A stretch of 64,000 nucleotides of DNA from Hyphomicrobiales bacterium (GTDB lineage Bacteria; Pseudomonadota; Alphaproteobacteria; Rhizobiales; Rhizobiaceae). Location: contig UBMI01000011.1 of the NCBI GenBank assembly GCA_900466475.1, positions 62,001-126,000 of the forward strand. The letters run 5' to 3'. The notes beneath the pieces were generated by a model. That model did no database searches. It had not been told where the DNA came from and worked only from the letters and a program-made list of their open reading frames with translations. Below, piece after piece: positions 50,216 to 58,955 of the stretch (positions are counted from its first letter, which is position 1; every line of letters starts with the position of its first letter). A program made the translations under genes and the position numbers.

Positions 50216-50740
50216 ATGACCGCACCTGTCATTCGCGGCGTCAATCATATTGGCATCACAGTGCCCGACATCGAAGCAGCAAAATCGTTCTTGGTGGAAG
50301 CTTTCGGCGGTCAGGTGATCTACCAGTCCTTCGGACCGCGGGATGCGCCGCGTCAGGGACCCGACTTCGAACGGGCTACCGGTGCTTTCCCCGGAACGGT
50401 CGTGCGCGCACAGGCGATGGTCAAGATCGGTACCGGACCTGACATCGAGCTCTTTGAAATGCATGGCCCCGCACAAGCCAAGCCGGTTCGAGCGAGCGAC
50501 TTTGGGATTACTCACTTCGGTGTCTACACCGACGACATCGACGCGTCGGTAGAACGCTTTGAAAAAGCTGGAGGCACCTCTCTTACCGCGCCGCGCGCTA
50601 TACCCTACGCAACCGAAAAAGGCCCTGGAAACAAGGTCTGCTACTGCCGCATGCCATGGGGCACGACGATTGAATTTATCACCACGCCCGACCGTATGGG
50701 CTATCACGACCAGACGGATCTGCGCCGGTGGCAGGACTAG
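50216..50740 (+). CDS. VOC (glyoxalase/bleomycin-resistance) superfamily protein
   Basis: A 174-residue metal-dependent VOC protein: INHIGITVPD-like start VNHIGITVPDIEAAKSFLVE, IELFEMHGP, THFGVYTDDIDASVERF and the ending MPWGTTIEFIT. Two paired beta-alpha-beta modules give metal ligands His and Glu, as in glyoxalase I and ring-cleavage dioxygenases. Substrate unknown; the neighbouring SDR and hydrolase suggest a catabolic or detoxification step. The AAGGAAA ribosome site supports ATG 50216. Confidence 0.88.
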   Translation: MTAPVIRGVNHIGITVPDIEAAKSFLVEAFGGQVIYQSFGPRDAPRQGPDFERATGAFPGTVVRAQAMVKIGTGPDIELFEMHGPAQAKPVRASDFGITHFGVYTDDIDASVERFEKAGGTSLTAPRAIPYATEKGPGNKVCYCRMPWGTTIEFITTPDRMGYHDQTDLRRWQD

Positions 50741-51191
50741 GCCGAGCGTTCTTTGTTGGGGACGAGCGGCAGCGATTATCCCACCATCTCCTTGAGGCCC
50801 GATCAGGCCTTTATCATCCCGCCACGGCGGAATTAAAAGCAAAGAGCATGCTAAGCCCTCCAGCGGAAATCGGACACGCTGAAGCAGTGGCACGCGATAA
50901 TCGGGGTCCAAACACGCTCGACTGTCGAAATATCTACTGCGTGGACATTCCCACCGTTGCACGTCAGGTCGAGCCCGGGTGGACTCTGTTGTAGATGGTC
51001 GCTTCGCGGGCGCCATCCGATGGCGCGGTGAGAATTCGAGGATTAAAGCGACAGGATAGCCGACACGACACAGATTAACCGTGGTCCGCAATTAAACCCT
51101 CTAAGAGGATGCTGCTGCTGGACCGATCACAACCACTACGCTACGCATTGCATGTTAGGATTTTCGCAATCATGTTTCCGACGAGGATGCA
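50741..51191. other. Gap upstream of the membrane operon
   Basis: No gene supported. It presumably contains the promoter of the four-gene operon that begins at 51192; no confident promoter motif or inverted repeat was recognised. Confidence 0.5.
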
Positions 51192-52640
51192 TTGCCGTTT
51201 GACGCACTGAACAAGCTCTGGACCAGCGTTCGCGACTCCAGCCACGACTTCCGGGCATCGACCGAGATTTTCCCGTCACTCGATACGGACAAGCTTACCC
51301 AGACCCTGGAGGTGCGCGAAAAGGGAGACGAGAACGGCAGGGCCAATCGTCCGGCGTCATCGGCCCAGTTCCTCGATGAGGTCGAACAGCGGATCGTCGG
51401 TCGCATCGAGCAGGAAAAAGCGTCCGCCTATCAGCTGCTTGAGGATCAGTTCCAGACCTTCGACGGGCGGTTGCGCAATCTCGATTTCGAGGGACAGTTC
51501 GGGCTGATCCGGCAGGCAAACGCCTCCAGCCTTTCGGATTTCAAGGCGGAGATCGCCAGCGGCGTCGACGAACTCCACGGCTTGCGCCGCGATCTCAAGA
51601 TTGCCGAGGACGAAATGAGGTCTTTCAAGAGGCAGCATCGGCTGGATCGCGCGGCAAAGGTCCCGAGTGCGGGCGCAACGAGCGTCAAGATCGCGCTGCT
51701 CATCGTTCTCGTCCTCATCGAGATCGTCATGAACGGCAACTTTCTGGCCAAGGGCAGCGAACAGGGCATCATCGGCGGCATAACCGAGGCGGTCGTCTTT
51801 GCCGTCCTCAACATTGGCGCTGCACTGCTATTCGCTTTCTTCTGCGTTCGCAATCTTGTGCACCGGTCCTGGCTCATGAAGCTCGGCGGATTGTTCGGCC
51901 TGGTCGGCTATATTGTCGTTGCGCTTGCCGTGAATATTGCGCTCGCCCATTATCGCGAAGTATCGGCCACGATCCTCGACGGGGCCGCGACCGAAGTCGT
52001 CCGCCGGATCCGCGAGAACCCGCTAGGTTTGAGCGAATTGAATTCCTGGATGCTGTTTGCGATCGGCATTTTTTTCTCGATCCTGGCGTTTATTGACGGC
52101 TGCATGCTCACAGATCCGTATCCGGGTTTTGCTGGCGTCCAACGTCGGCTGGACGAGGCGCGGCGAAACTACATTTCCGGAAAGCTTGATCTGATCGACA
52201 ACCTTCGGGAAATTCGCGACGACCACAACGACAAGATCGAGGAGATCGTCAGAGACCTGAGCACGCGCCGGCAGGAGTCGGCCGCGATCATCGCCCACCG
52301 AATCCGTACGGCTGGGCTGTTTGCCGAGTACCAGGGTCATCTCGAGCGCACGGCGAATGCTGTTTTGACGGCTTATCGTGAGGCGAACCGGGCCGCGAGA
52401 AGCGAACCGGAGCCTTTGTACTTCACGAGCGCCTACACGCTGGAGCGGATTGTACCGGTCCTCAAAATCAGCGGGGAATGGGACGATCGCGTTCTGTCGG
52501 AACGCGTCCAGGTCGCCCAGGCCGAACTCAGCGATCAGATCAGGAAAATCGGCTCTGCCTTCGAGGTCGCCGTCGAGCAGTATCACAGACTGGACAATCT
52601 ATTCCCGGAGGCGGGCGTTGGCGCGGAACAGGCGGCGTAA
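51192..52640 (+). CDS. Four-helix membrane protein with long cytoplasmic helical arms (first gene of motor-like operon)
   Basis: A 482-residue protein of unknown family. Residues 60-150 are charged helix (LDEVEQRIVGRIEQEKASAY, ELHGLRRDLKIAEDEMRSF). Four membrane segments follow at about 164-182, 199-219, 231-252 and 285-305 (VKIALLIVLVLIEIVM, AVLNIGAALLFAFF, FGLVGYIVVALAVNI, MLFAIGIFFSILAF). A second long helical part (DEARRNYISGKLDLIDNLRE, KIEEIVRDLSTRRQESAAII) leads to the end. The start is TTG 51192 behind GAGG; an out-of-frame ATG lies at 51187. It overlaps the next gene by 23 bases. The context of MotA/MotB-like proteins suggests a membrane complex. Function unknown. Confidence 0.75.
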   Translation: MPFDALNKLWTSVRDSSHDFRASTEIFPSLDTDKLTQTLEVREKGDENGRANRPASSAQFLDEVEQRIVGRIEQEKASAYQLLEDQFQTFDGRLRNLDFEGQFGLIRQANASSLSDFKAEIASGVDELHGLRRDLKIAEDEMRSFKRQHRLDRAAKVPSAGATSVKIALLIVLVLIEIVMNGNFLAKGSEQGIIGGITEAVVFAVLNIGAALLFAFFCVRNLVHRSWLMKLGGLFGLVGYIVVALAVNIALAHYREVSATILDGAATEVVRRIRENPLGLSELNSWMLFAIGIFFSILAFIDGCMLTDPYPGFAGVQRRLDEARRNYISGKLDLIDNLREIRDDHNDKIEEIVRDLSTRRQESAAIIAHRIRTAGLFAEYQGHLERTANAVLTAYREANRAARSEPEPLYFTSAYTLERIVPVLKISGEWDDRVLSERVQVAQAELSDQIRKIGSAFEVAVEQYHRLDNLFPEAGVGAEQAA

Positions 52641-53448
52641 CAGTCGTTCAAGGAAAGGCGGCTTTTCGACGGGTGCTGTGGTGGCGACGATTGCATTGTC
52701 GGCAGTGGCACTGGCCATGATCGGCGCTTTTGGGTGGCTGAAGTATCAGGCGATGTCCGCGGTCTCGCTCGACAAGGCCTCGCTCTGCCCGACGACGGGT
52801 CCGACCAGCGAGACCGCCGTCCTTCTTGATGTCACGGATCCGATTTCCGGCACGACGTCCCTCGATTTGAAGAACCAGTTCCAGCGGCTTGTGTCTGGCG
52901 TCCCCGTCAGCGGTGCGATCGACGTCTATGCGCTGACCGAAAAGGAAGGCGAGCTTCAAAGAACCTTCCACGGCTGCAATCCGGGCAGCGGTGATCTCGC
53001 CAACGAGTGGACCAGCAATCCGAAGCTCGTGCAGCAGCGCTGGGAGAAAGGTTTCCAGAAGCCGCTCGACGACATCGCGGGAAAACTCGGGTCTGGCGCT
53101 TCAGGCGAGTTTTCGCCGATCATGGCCGGCATTCAGCGCATTAACCTCGAAGCCTTCCAGCCTTTGCCTGCTGGCATTCCGAAAACCTTGTACATTGCCT
53201 CGGACATGGTCGAACATACTGCGGCGTTTTCCAGCTATCGCGACGGCGTTTCGATCGCCAAATTCGACAGCAGTGCTGCGCGCGAGAAATTCAGGACCTC
53301 GTTGGATGGGGTGCAGGTCAGGATCCTGGCGTTCCAGCGGCCGGGCCAAAAGTTCAAGATGGAGGACCTGGCGGCATTCTGGAAATCCTGGGTGGAGAAG
53401 AACAACGGAGAGTTCGCAGGTTTCACCCGTCTGGAGGGACTGGAGTGA
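52618..53448 (+). CDS. Membrane-anchored von Willebrand A-like protein
   Basis: A 276-residue protein with one N-terminal membrane anchor (residues 18-41, VVATIALSAVALAMIGAFGW) after a very basic leader (ARNRRRNSRSRKGG), so the body faces the periplasm. The body looks like a vWA domain: TAVLLDVTDPIS (metal-site-like Asp-x-Thr, only partly matching DxSxS), AIDVYALTEKE, TLYIASDMVEHT (the strand that usually reads SDG) and VRILAFQRPG. It probably binds a protein partner. The start is TTG 52618 with GGAGG at 52606-52610 inside the preceding gene; GTG 52678 is possible but would remove the anchor's start. The stop overlaps the next gene start (TGATG). Confidence 0.68.
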   Translation: MARNRRRNSRSRKGGFSTGAVVATIALSAVALAMIGAFGWLKYQAMSAVSLDKASLCPTTGPTSETAVLLDVTDPISGTTSLDLKNQFQRLVSGVPVSGAIDVYALTEKEGELQRTFHGCNPGSGDLANEWTSNPKLVQQRWEKGFQKPLDDIAGKLGSGASGEFSPIMAGIQRINLEAFQPLPAGIPKTLYIASDMVEHTAAFSSYRDGVSIAKFDSSAAREKFRTSLDGVQVRILAFQRPGQKFKMEDLAAFWKSWVEKNNGEFAGFTRLEGLE

Positions 53449-54602
53449 TGGCGTCGAACGAGACAGGAAGAACCGCATTTCGCGATTGGGCGCCTGTTGT
53501 GCTGTTTGCAGTGGTGACGATTGGGGGAATGATCTTCATCTGGACGGCGAAGCTCGCGGCTTGGTCGACCCTTGTTGTGACCGCCGTGCCCCTGGTGCTG
53601 ATGGCGGTCTATTTCCTGGCATCGATCGCGCTTGCCGGTTTCCGCCTGCACAACGAGCAGGCCGGCGACAACCTCTATTACATGGGGTTTCTGTTCACCC
53701 TCTCGAGCCTTGGCGTATCGCTTTACCTGTTTGCTGGCGAGACGTCGATCGAGACGATCGTGCGCAACTTCGGGATCGCAGTCACATCGACGATCGCCGG
53801 CGTCACACTCCGCATCCTCTTCAACCAGATGCGCCGCGACCCAATCGACATCGAACGCAGCGCCCGTCACGAGCTTGCGGAAATGACGCGGCGGGTGCGA
53901 ACCGAGCTCGACACGTCCGCCCGCGAGTTCTCCAACTACCGCAGGGTCAGCAACCAGATGTTGACGGAGGGCTTCGAGGAGATCGGTCGTCAGGCGGAAA
54001 AAAACGGCGAGGAAATCCGCAAGGTGATCGAATCTATCACCAAGGAGGCGATCATCCCGATCCAGGAAGCCGCGGCCAGGCTTTCATCGATCATCGGGGA
54101 TCACAATCGCTCGGTGACCGATCAGGCCGCAGAAGCAAGTCGCAAACTCAACGAGACCACGGATAGACTTTCGACGATCATCGACCGGTTCGGGGTTGCG
54201 GTTGAGGGCGTCGGGACCCGTCTTGGAGAGATCAGGCCGCCCGAAGATGTGATCCGGTTCGAGTTGACCCCCACGATCGATGCCATCAGGGACATGACCG
54301 ATGCCCATCTGCGGCGGATGGAGGAGGTGATGGCGCAGACGCGCTTGCAGACTGTTACGGTGGACGACGCGCTCAGGCCACTGAGCAGCATCGACAGCAA
54401 ACTCGATCGCATCGCCGAAGCTCTCGAGCGTGACCGGAACGGTTCGTCGTCGTCCAGCCTTGCGAGAATCCCAGAGGTTGTCGAGGATATAGTGGCGGGC
54501 GAGGACAAGACCGTGGATACAGAACCGGTGTCGGTGGCTCCTGAAAGGACGAAAGCCAATCCAGCGCCGGGCGAGCCGAAGCGACGGTTGTTCAAATGGT
54601 GA
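53448..54602 (+). CDS. MotA/TolQ/ExbB-like (ZorA-like) membrane channel protein with long coiled cytoplasmic tail
   Basis: A 384-residue inner-membrane protein with four helices at about 14-33, 38-63, 75-95 and 104-127. The last, VRNFGIAVTSTIAGVTLRIL, resembles the conserved pore helix of MotA/TolQ/ExbB channels (small residues and a TST motif). A long, charged, probably coiled tail follows (HELAEMTRRVRTELDTSARE, ARLSSIIGDHNRSVTDQAAE, EASRKLNETTDRLSTIID), as in ZorA of Zorya defence systems, where the tail transmits the motor's rotation. Together with the OmpA/MotB-like protein after it, this would form an ion-driven complex. Start at ATG 53448 in a TGATG overlap; its stop overlaps the next gene by 7 bases. 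Confidence 0.72.
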   Translation: MASNETGRTAFRDWAPVVLFAVVTIGGMIFIWTAKLAAWSTLVVTAVPLVLMAVYFLASIALAGFRLHNEQAGDNLYYMGFLFTLSSLGVSLYLFAGETSIETIVRNFGIAVTSTIAGVTLRILFNQMRRDPIDIERSARHELAEMTRRVRTELDTSAREFSNYRRVSNQMLTEGFEEIGRQAEKNGEEIRKVIESITKEAIIPIQEAAARLSSIIGDHNRSVTDQAAEASRKLNETTDRLSTIIDRFGVAVEGVGTRLGEIRPPEDVIRFELTPTIDAIRDMTDAHLRRMEEVMAQTRLQTVTVDDALRPLSSIDSKLDRIAEALERDRNGSSSSSLARIPEVVEDIVAGEDKTVDTEPVSVAPERTKANPAPGEPKRRLFKW

Positions 54603-55537
54603 CAAGGGCAAGCGCAGGTCCAAAGCTGGAACACAAGGGCTATAACCGCGGCCTCATTCTGGGGCTGACGATGGCAGAATCCATGCTTCTGCTGGTCTTC
54701 TGCCTGCTGCTGGTCGCGGCCGCCATGATCACGGCCGAACGCAGGCACCGGATGGACGCCGAGCAACGGCTCGCCCAGCTGGAACAGCAGAACAAGGAAC
54801 TTTCCGCCCAGCTTGTCGAGGCACAGTCCAAGCTGGGCGCGAACATGTCGGCAGCCGATCGGGTCAAATTCGAGAGCGAATGGCGCGAGCTCGTCTCTGC
54901 CCGACAGATCATAGACAGGCTGAAAATGAATGATGCGAGCCCCGCTGATCTCGCCAAGCTTGCGGCGGTCGGAAAGGTGCTGGTGGCGAATAATATCCCG
55001 CTCGACCAGGCTCGTGACCGGCTCGAACAGCTGTTACACGGTCAGATCGAACCCCATGAGTGGCCACCGATCATCAACCTTTCCGAAGCCGGCGGCTATT
55101 ATTTCACGTCAGGTAGCGCCGCATTGACACCGGAGTTCGAAGACAGGCTTGAGACATCGATCGCCGACCAGATCGCCGACAATCTTGAGCGCTACAAGGT
55201 CGATGTGATCGAGGTGATCGGACATACGGACGAACAGCGCCTTTCCAGGAGCATGTCCAATCTCGACGACGCATCGATCGAAGTGATCGACGGCGCGCTT
55301 CCGGTCGAGACGCTTCAGCCAGCCGACAACGCCGGGCTCGGTCTCGCGCGGGCGATCGCCGTTGCAAATATCCTAAAGGCAAATCCGAAGCTGAAGGACG
55401 TGACCGTCTTGCCGATGTCAGCTGCGCAGCTGGTCATTCCCGGCGACACGCTCACCAGTGGACGGGCCGGAAACGTCAAGGAACGGCGTCGTATCGAGAT
55501 CAGGATCAGGCGTCGCGCCGAATCCCTGCAGCCCTGA
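54596..55537 (+). CDS. MotB/ZorB-like protein: membrane helix, coiled coil and OmpA peptidoglycan-binding domain
   Basis: A 313-residue protein. A short cytoplasmic start is followed by one membrane helix (residues 20-46, LILGLTMAESMLLLVFCLLL), with Glu28 where MotB and ZorB have the proton-carrying Asp of the SDLM-type motif. A coiled coil (EQRLAQLEQQNKELSAQLVE) leads to a periplasmic OmpA-like domain (about 165-305): YYFTSGSAALTPEFEDRL, VIEVIGHTDEQR, ADNAGLGLARAIAVANIL and RRRIEIRIRR. This matches a stator that anchors to peptidoglycan. Last gene of the operon; the convergent CYTH/CHAD gene follows. Confidence 0.78.
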   Translation: MVTRASAGPKLEHKGYNRGLILGLTMAESMLLLVFCLLLVAAAMITAERRHRMDAEQRLAQLEQQNKELSAQLVEAQSKLGANMSAADRVKFESEWRELVSARQIIDRLKMNDASPADLAKLAAVGKVLVANNIPLDQARDRLEQLLHGQIEPHEWPPIINLSEAGGYYFTSGSAALTPEFEDRLETSIADQIADNLERYKVDVIEVIGHTDEQRLSRSMSNLDDASIEVIDGALPVETLQPADNAGLGLARAIAVANILKANPKLKDVTVLPMSAAQLVIPGDTLTSGRAGNVKERRRIEIRIRRRAESLQP

Positions 55538-55647
55538 CTTGGGCCAATCTTGGCTTTCGGTGGGGCGAGTGACAATGGCGGCTCGTAACGTAGACTTGGC
55601 CGCTCGTCCATCGCGGCATCGCTCGCCAAACCACCAAGGCGGTGCTG

Positions 55648-57081
55648 CTATCTCCAAAACCGCTTCGTATCGAGCACCTCATCGACCGACGCTTGCGCCC
55701 TATGGATCAACGCCTCCTTGTCTGCATGGGAAAGGACCGAATCCTTCGCCGGGTGGTCCGATAGACCGTGCTTCTGCAGTACATCGGGGCCGGTCGCAAG
55801 ATCGTTCAGGCTGCCAAGATCATCCTGAAGCAGTTCCATCGCAGCGAGGAATTTCCTGTGTCGACGGGCGCCTCGTCTGTCGTCGAACAGCGATGCGAAG
55901 AATTCCGCCGCATACCGGAACTTCTTCGCGTCCTTGCGAACCTCGTGACGGTGCTCGTCGTCCATCTTCGCCAGCGCTTGCCCGCCCTTCTTTATCCGTT
56001 TGCGCAGCTTGTCGAGCGCGCGCGCTGCAAAATCACGAGCGCCAGGTATGTCTCCGGAAGAATACTCCCTGCTCCAGAGCCATTCTATCAGGCCGAGCAT
56101 CAGGGCCCGTGACCTCGGAGAATTCAATGCTTCAATTGCATCCCGGTAGACGACGTCCCTGGCTGACTTGAGCTTGAGGACAAGGTCGGCATCCTCTGCC
56201 TTGGCGAGCAGGACGTCGACGTTTCGCGCCTCCCCGAGCGCAGCGGCGATCCATCGCAGGTCTTCCTTGAGCCTAAGCGCTTCGTCGCTCGGGATGAGCT
56301 CCCTGAAAAGGGAGAAAGCCGACCGCAGCCGTCGAAGAGCGACGCGGGCCTGATGCAGCGCCTCCGAGTTCCGCTTCTGGAGGAGCACGTCCTCATTCAA
56401 TCGGAATTGCCGGACACAGGAAACGGCGATCGCTTGGAATGCCGCAGCCGCATTCATGTCCGGGTCGAGATGGATAGGTTCTGACTTGAAGACCAGTTTC
56501 TGAGCTTCGACGAGCGCGAAGCCTCGCTCAGCCTTCGAGCGCACGCCAAACCGGAAGCCCGTGACGGCGTCGATCCTTCGCGCGAAGACGAAAAGGTCGC
56601 TCGGGTTTCCGTCTTTAAGTTCGACCTCGACCTCGCGGATCGGGGAGCGACGGTCGCCGGCGACAACCTCTCCTTGATCGACAACGACTTCGAAGCGCGA
56701 GCCGTTCTCCTCGATATCCCATTGCCGCCGTTCAACCACGACGTCGAACACCGGTTCCAGTTTGAGCTCGCTGCCGAACTCGCCGGCGAGGGGACTGGTA
56801 TGATCGACGACGGGCTCGTCTCGGTTGACGGGCGTTTCCCACTCCGACCGCGCAAACAGTGAGCGTGCGGGTCCGGTGGCTTTGACGGTCTGCATGCGCG
56901 CTTCGCCGACCTTACGGATGCGAAGCGTGCATCCTTCCCGCCAAAGCCTGCGATCCGGGGTATCGAAGTATGTTGATCGCTGCTCGATAATCCGTCCGGC
57001 CTCGCCTAGCAGATGGGAACCAACAAGGCGCTCGAGAGCTTCCTCCGAAAGATCGATCTTCAATTCGGTTTCTGACGACAA
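55648..57081 (-). CDS. CYTH and CHAD domain protein
   Basis: A 477-residue two-domain protein. The N-terminal CYTH domain (residues 1-200) starts SSETELKIDL (the ExExK motif) and has ERSTYFDTPDRRL-like EQRSTYFDTPDRRLWREG, LRIRKVGEARMQT and EVEVELKDG; it hydrolyses or binds inorganic triphosphate. The C-terminal CHAD domain is helical and His/Lys/Arg-rich (LHQARVALRRLRSAFSLF, HEVRKDAKKFRYAAEFFAS) and binds polyphosphate granules. The start is probably TTG 57081 behind CGGAG; the frame is open to 57252, but the extra residues are Ser-rich and unlike the family. It is divergent from the NUDIX remnant. Role in polyphosphate metabolism inferred. Confidence 0.88.
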   Translation of the reverse strand: MSSETELKIDLSEEALERLVGSHLLGEAGRIIEQRSTYFDTPDRRLWREGCTLRIRKVGEARMQTVKATGPARSLFARSEWETPVNRDEPVVDHTSPLAGEFGSELKLEPVFDVVVERRQWDIEENGSRFEVVVDQGEVVAGDRRSPIREVEVELKDGNPSDLFVFARRIDAVTGFRFGVRSKAERGFALVEAQKLVFKSEPIHLDPDMNAAAAFQAIAVSCVRQFRLNEDVLLQKRNSEALHQARVALRRLRSAFSLFRELIPSDEALRLKEDLRWIAAALGEARNVDVLLAKAEDADLVLKLKSARDVVYRDAIEALNSPRSRALMLGLIEWLWSREYSSGDIPGARDFAARALDKLRKRIKKGGQALAKMDDEHRHEVRKDAKKFRYAAEFFASLFDDRRGARRHRKFLAAMELLQDDLGSLNDLATGPDVLQKHGLSDHPAKDSVLSHADKEALIHRAQASVDEVLDTKRFWR

Positions 57082-57181
57082 AGATGAACTCCGGTTGATA
57101 GTGGAAGCTGTTAAACGCCGACCTACCTGTCGTAGTTCGGTGCCACATCGTTTTGATGAAACGTAGGAAGAAGTCGAAAAC

Positions 57182-57502
57182 ATGCTCGCGGACAACCCGC
57201 TCATTTCCTCGACACCGACGGCAAGGTCCCGGGTCGCGCAGGCTGGAGCCATCTGCTATCGTCGCAACGGCAAGCGCGTGCTTTGCATCCTTTTGATCGG
57301 CAGCCAAAGAAATGGTCGCTGGGGCTTACCCAAGGGCCATCTCGTTGCCGTTCGCCTCCTCGAGGCCACCGGACTTTCTACGGAATTCCCCGAGAAGACG
57401 GTGCGCAGGCAGAAATGGTGTTCACTTAAGGTCGCCGTCGGCGAGGAAAGCCAGCCGGGCCTGCGGGCCTTGCTCGCAAAGCTGGAAGCGGTCGCCTCTT
57501 GA
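57182..57502 (+). pseudogene. NUDIX hydrolase with the catalytic box deleted
   Basis: The start SRVAQAGAICYRRNGKRVLC and RWGLPKGHL belong to a NUDIX hydrolase, but the frame then goes directly to VAVRLLEATGLSTEFPEK: the catalytic segment Gly-x5-Glu-x7-Arg-Glu-x-x-Glu-Glu-x-Gly is missing. The remaining C-terminal part looks unrelated or shifted. The product would be 106 residues and inactive. Divergent from the CYTH/CHAD gene; intact neighbours of this kind are often paired in rhizobia (polyphosphate or diphosphoinositol metabolism). Confidence 0.72.
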
Positions 57503-58491
57503 AGATCGGTTTTTCCAGATCCCTGTCGAGGGCGATACGGTCACAAAAGAAGATTGTCAGGCTCGTCGAAGCCGTTCTGCAGCCGCCGCGCCGGCGGCGA
57601 ACGCGCAAGGCGCCGCAACGGCTCGAGACGATCGTGGGCTTCGGCAGCAATCCGGGACGGCTCGTGATGAAATTTTTCGCGCCGCCCAAGCTGCCTGAGC
57701 GCCCGCCGGTGGTGGTCGTGCTTCACGGGTGCGGCCAGACGCCCGAGAGCCTGGACGCTGCGAGCGGCTTTTCCCGTCTCGCAAGAGAAAAGGGCTTCGT
57801 CGTCGTCTATCCCGAGCAGTCGAAGAGCAACAATCCGCACGGCTGCTTCAACTGGTTTCGGCCGAGCTCTGTCGCCCGCGATCGTGGCGAGCTGCTCTCC
57901 GTAAGGCAGATGATCGAACACGCGGGCAAGCGTTATGGTGTCGATCGGAAACGGGTCTTCGTTGTCGGCCTTTCGGCAGGCGGAGCAATGACCGCAGTCT
58001 TGGTGGCTACCTATCCCGATCTTTTTGCAGGCGCAGCGATCGTCGCCGGAATGCCGGTCGGCGCTGCTCGCGAGGCGATGTCGGCTCTTCGCGCGATGAG
58101 GGCGGGTGCTCCGACACCCGCTGAAGGATGGGGCAGCCGCATCGTCGGCATCTCTCCCGAGCGGCGGTCATGGCCTTCGATCAGCATTTGGCACGGCACG
58201 GCCGACAGCGTCGTAAATCCAAAGAACGCAAACGCGAGCGTCGACCAGTGGCTGGAAGCGATGAACATCAATCGGGAATCGAGCCATATTCAGAAAAAGG
58301 CCTGGGGAGAACTGCACTCCTGGCGGACTGCACATGGATCCTCAGTAACTTTTTATTCCGTCGCCGACCTGGCCCACGGACTGCCCGTCAAGAAGCGCGC
58401 GAGTGACCGGTCGAACCCGAAGGATCCTTTCGTACTTGCATCCGACGTTTCAGCTCCTCTCGAACTGATGCGCTTGTGGGGTTTATCGTAA
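57499..58491 (+). CDS. PHB depolymerase-like esterase (extracellular catalytic domain type 1, short-chain)
   Basis: A 330-residue esterase. A basic leader is followed by VVVVLHGCGQTPESLDAASGF (oxyanion HGC motif), the nucleophile VVGLSAGGAMTAVL (GxSxG), an Asp in SIWHGTADSVVNP and a His in VADLAHGLPV. The HGCGQ and GLSAGGA strings identify the poly(3-hydroxybutyrate) depolymerase family (PF10503); relatives also hydrolyse feruloyl or acetyl esters. No clear signal peptide. The start is TTG 57499, overlapping the NUDIX stop (TTGA), with GGAAG upstream. Substrate uncertain. Confidence 0.88.
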   Translation: MKIGFSRSLSRAIRSQKKIVRLVEAVLQPPRRRRTRKAPQRLETIVGFGSNPGRLVMKFFAPPKLPERPPVVVVLHGCGQTPESLDAASGFSRLAREKGFVVVYPEQSKSNNPHGCFNWFRPSSVARDRGELLSVRQMIEHAGKRYGVDRKRVFVVGLSAGGAMTAVLVATYPDLFAGAAIVAGMPVGAAREAMSALRAMRAGAPTPAEGWGSRIVGISPERRSWPSISIWHGTADSVVNPKNANASVDQWLEAMNINRESSHIQKKAWGELHSWRTAHGSSVTFYSVADLAHGLPVKKRASDRSNPKDPFVLASDVSAPLELMRLWGLS

Positions 58492-58622
58492 CGGACGTTT
58501 CCTGGTCACTTTGGCGAGCGCAGCGTCAAAAATGCTGAACTTCCGGACTTTCATCCGCGACTACTGCGTCTCCACCTGAGATAACGCATCCATGGGCGCC
58601 AACTATGACTTATGGAGAAGAT

Positions 58623-58955
58623 ATGACAGAGAAGAGCTGCTCCGTGCAGACGTCCGAACAGCGCCGTTTCCTCGAGATCCGGGAGGCGGCAGAGCGCTCA
58701 ATGTTAGAAAAGGTCTTCAAGGCAATCGACGGCGCGGCAGCCGAAGTCGCGGAAAAACTTGCGGAGGCGGGTCTCGATTTCGAGCCTACCAGCAAAGACT
58801 ATTTCATGTTCACGGCTCAGCAGGTGACTTTCGTCCGTCTATGCGGCGGCGATCCGGATACGCTGCAAGGCGGCGATCCCGACCTCGGTCAGCGGATTGT
58901 CAACAATGGCCAGCATATCATCGACAGCTACTGGCGAGGCGGCGAACGAACCTAG
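58623..58955 (+). CDS. Conserved hypothetical helical protein
   Basis: A 110-residue acidic protein: SEQRRFLEIREAAERSMLEK, VFKAIDGAAAEVAEKLAEAG, LDFEPTSKDYFMFTAQQVTF, then QHIIDSYWRGGERT. Long amphipathic helices; function unknown. ATG 58623 is preceded by GGAGAAG; an ATG six codons earlier lacks a site. No clear operon partner. Confidence 0.65.
   Translation: MTEKSCSVQTSEQRRFLEIREAAERSMLEKVFKAIDGAAAEVAEKLAEAGLDFEPTSKDYFMFTAQQVTFVRLCGGDPDTLQGGDPDLGQRIVNNGQHIIDSYWRGGERT

Noticed and set aside
51192..55537. A complete known Zorya system
   Set aside because: No ZorC, ZorD or ZorE genes are present, and two partner genes are of a different kind.
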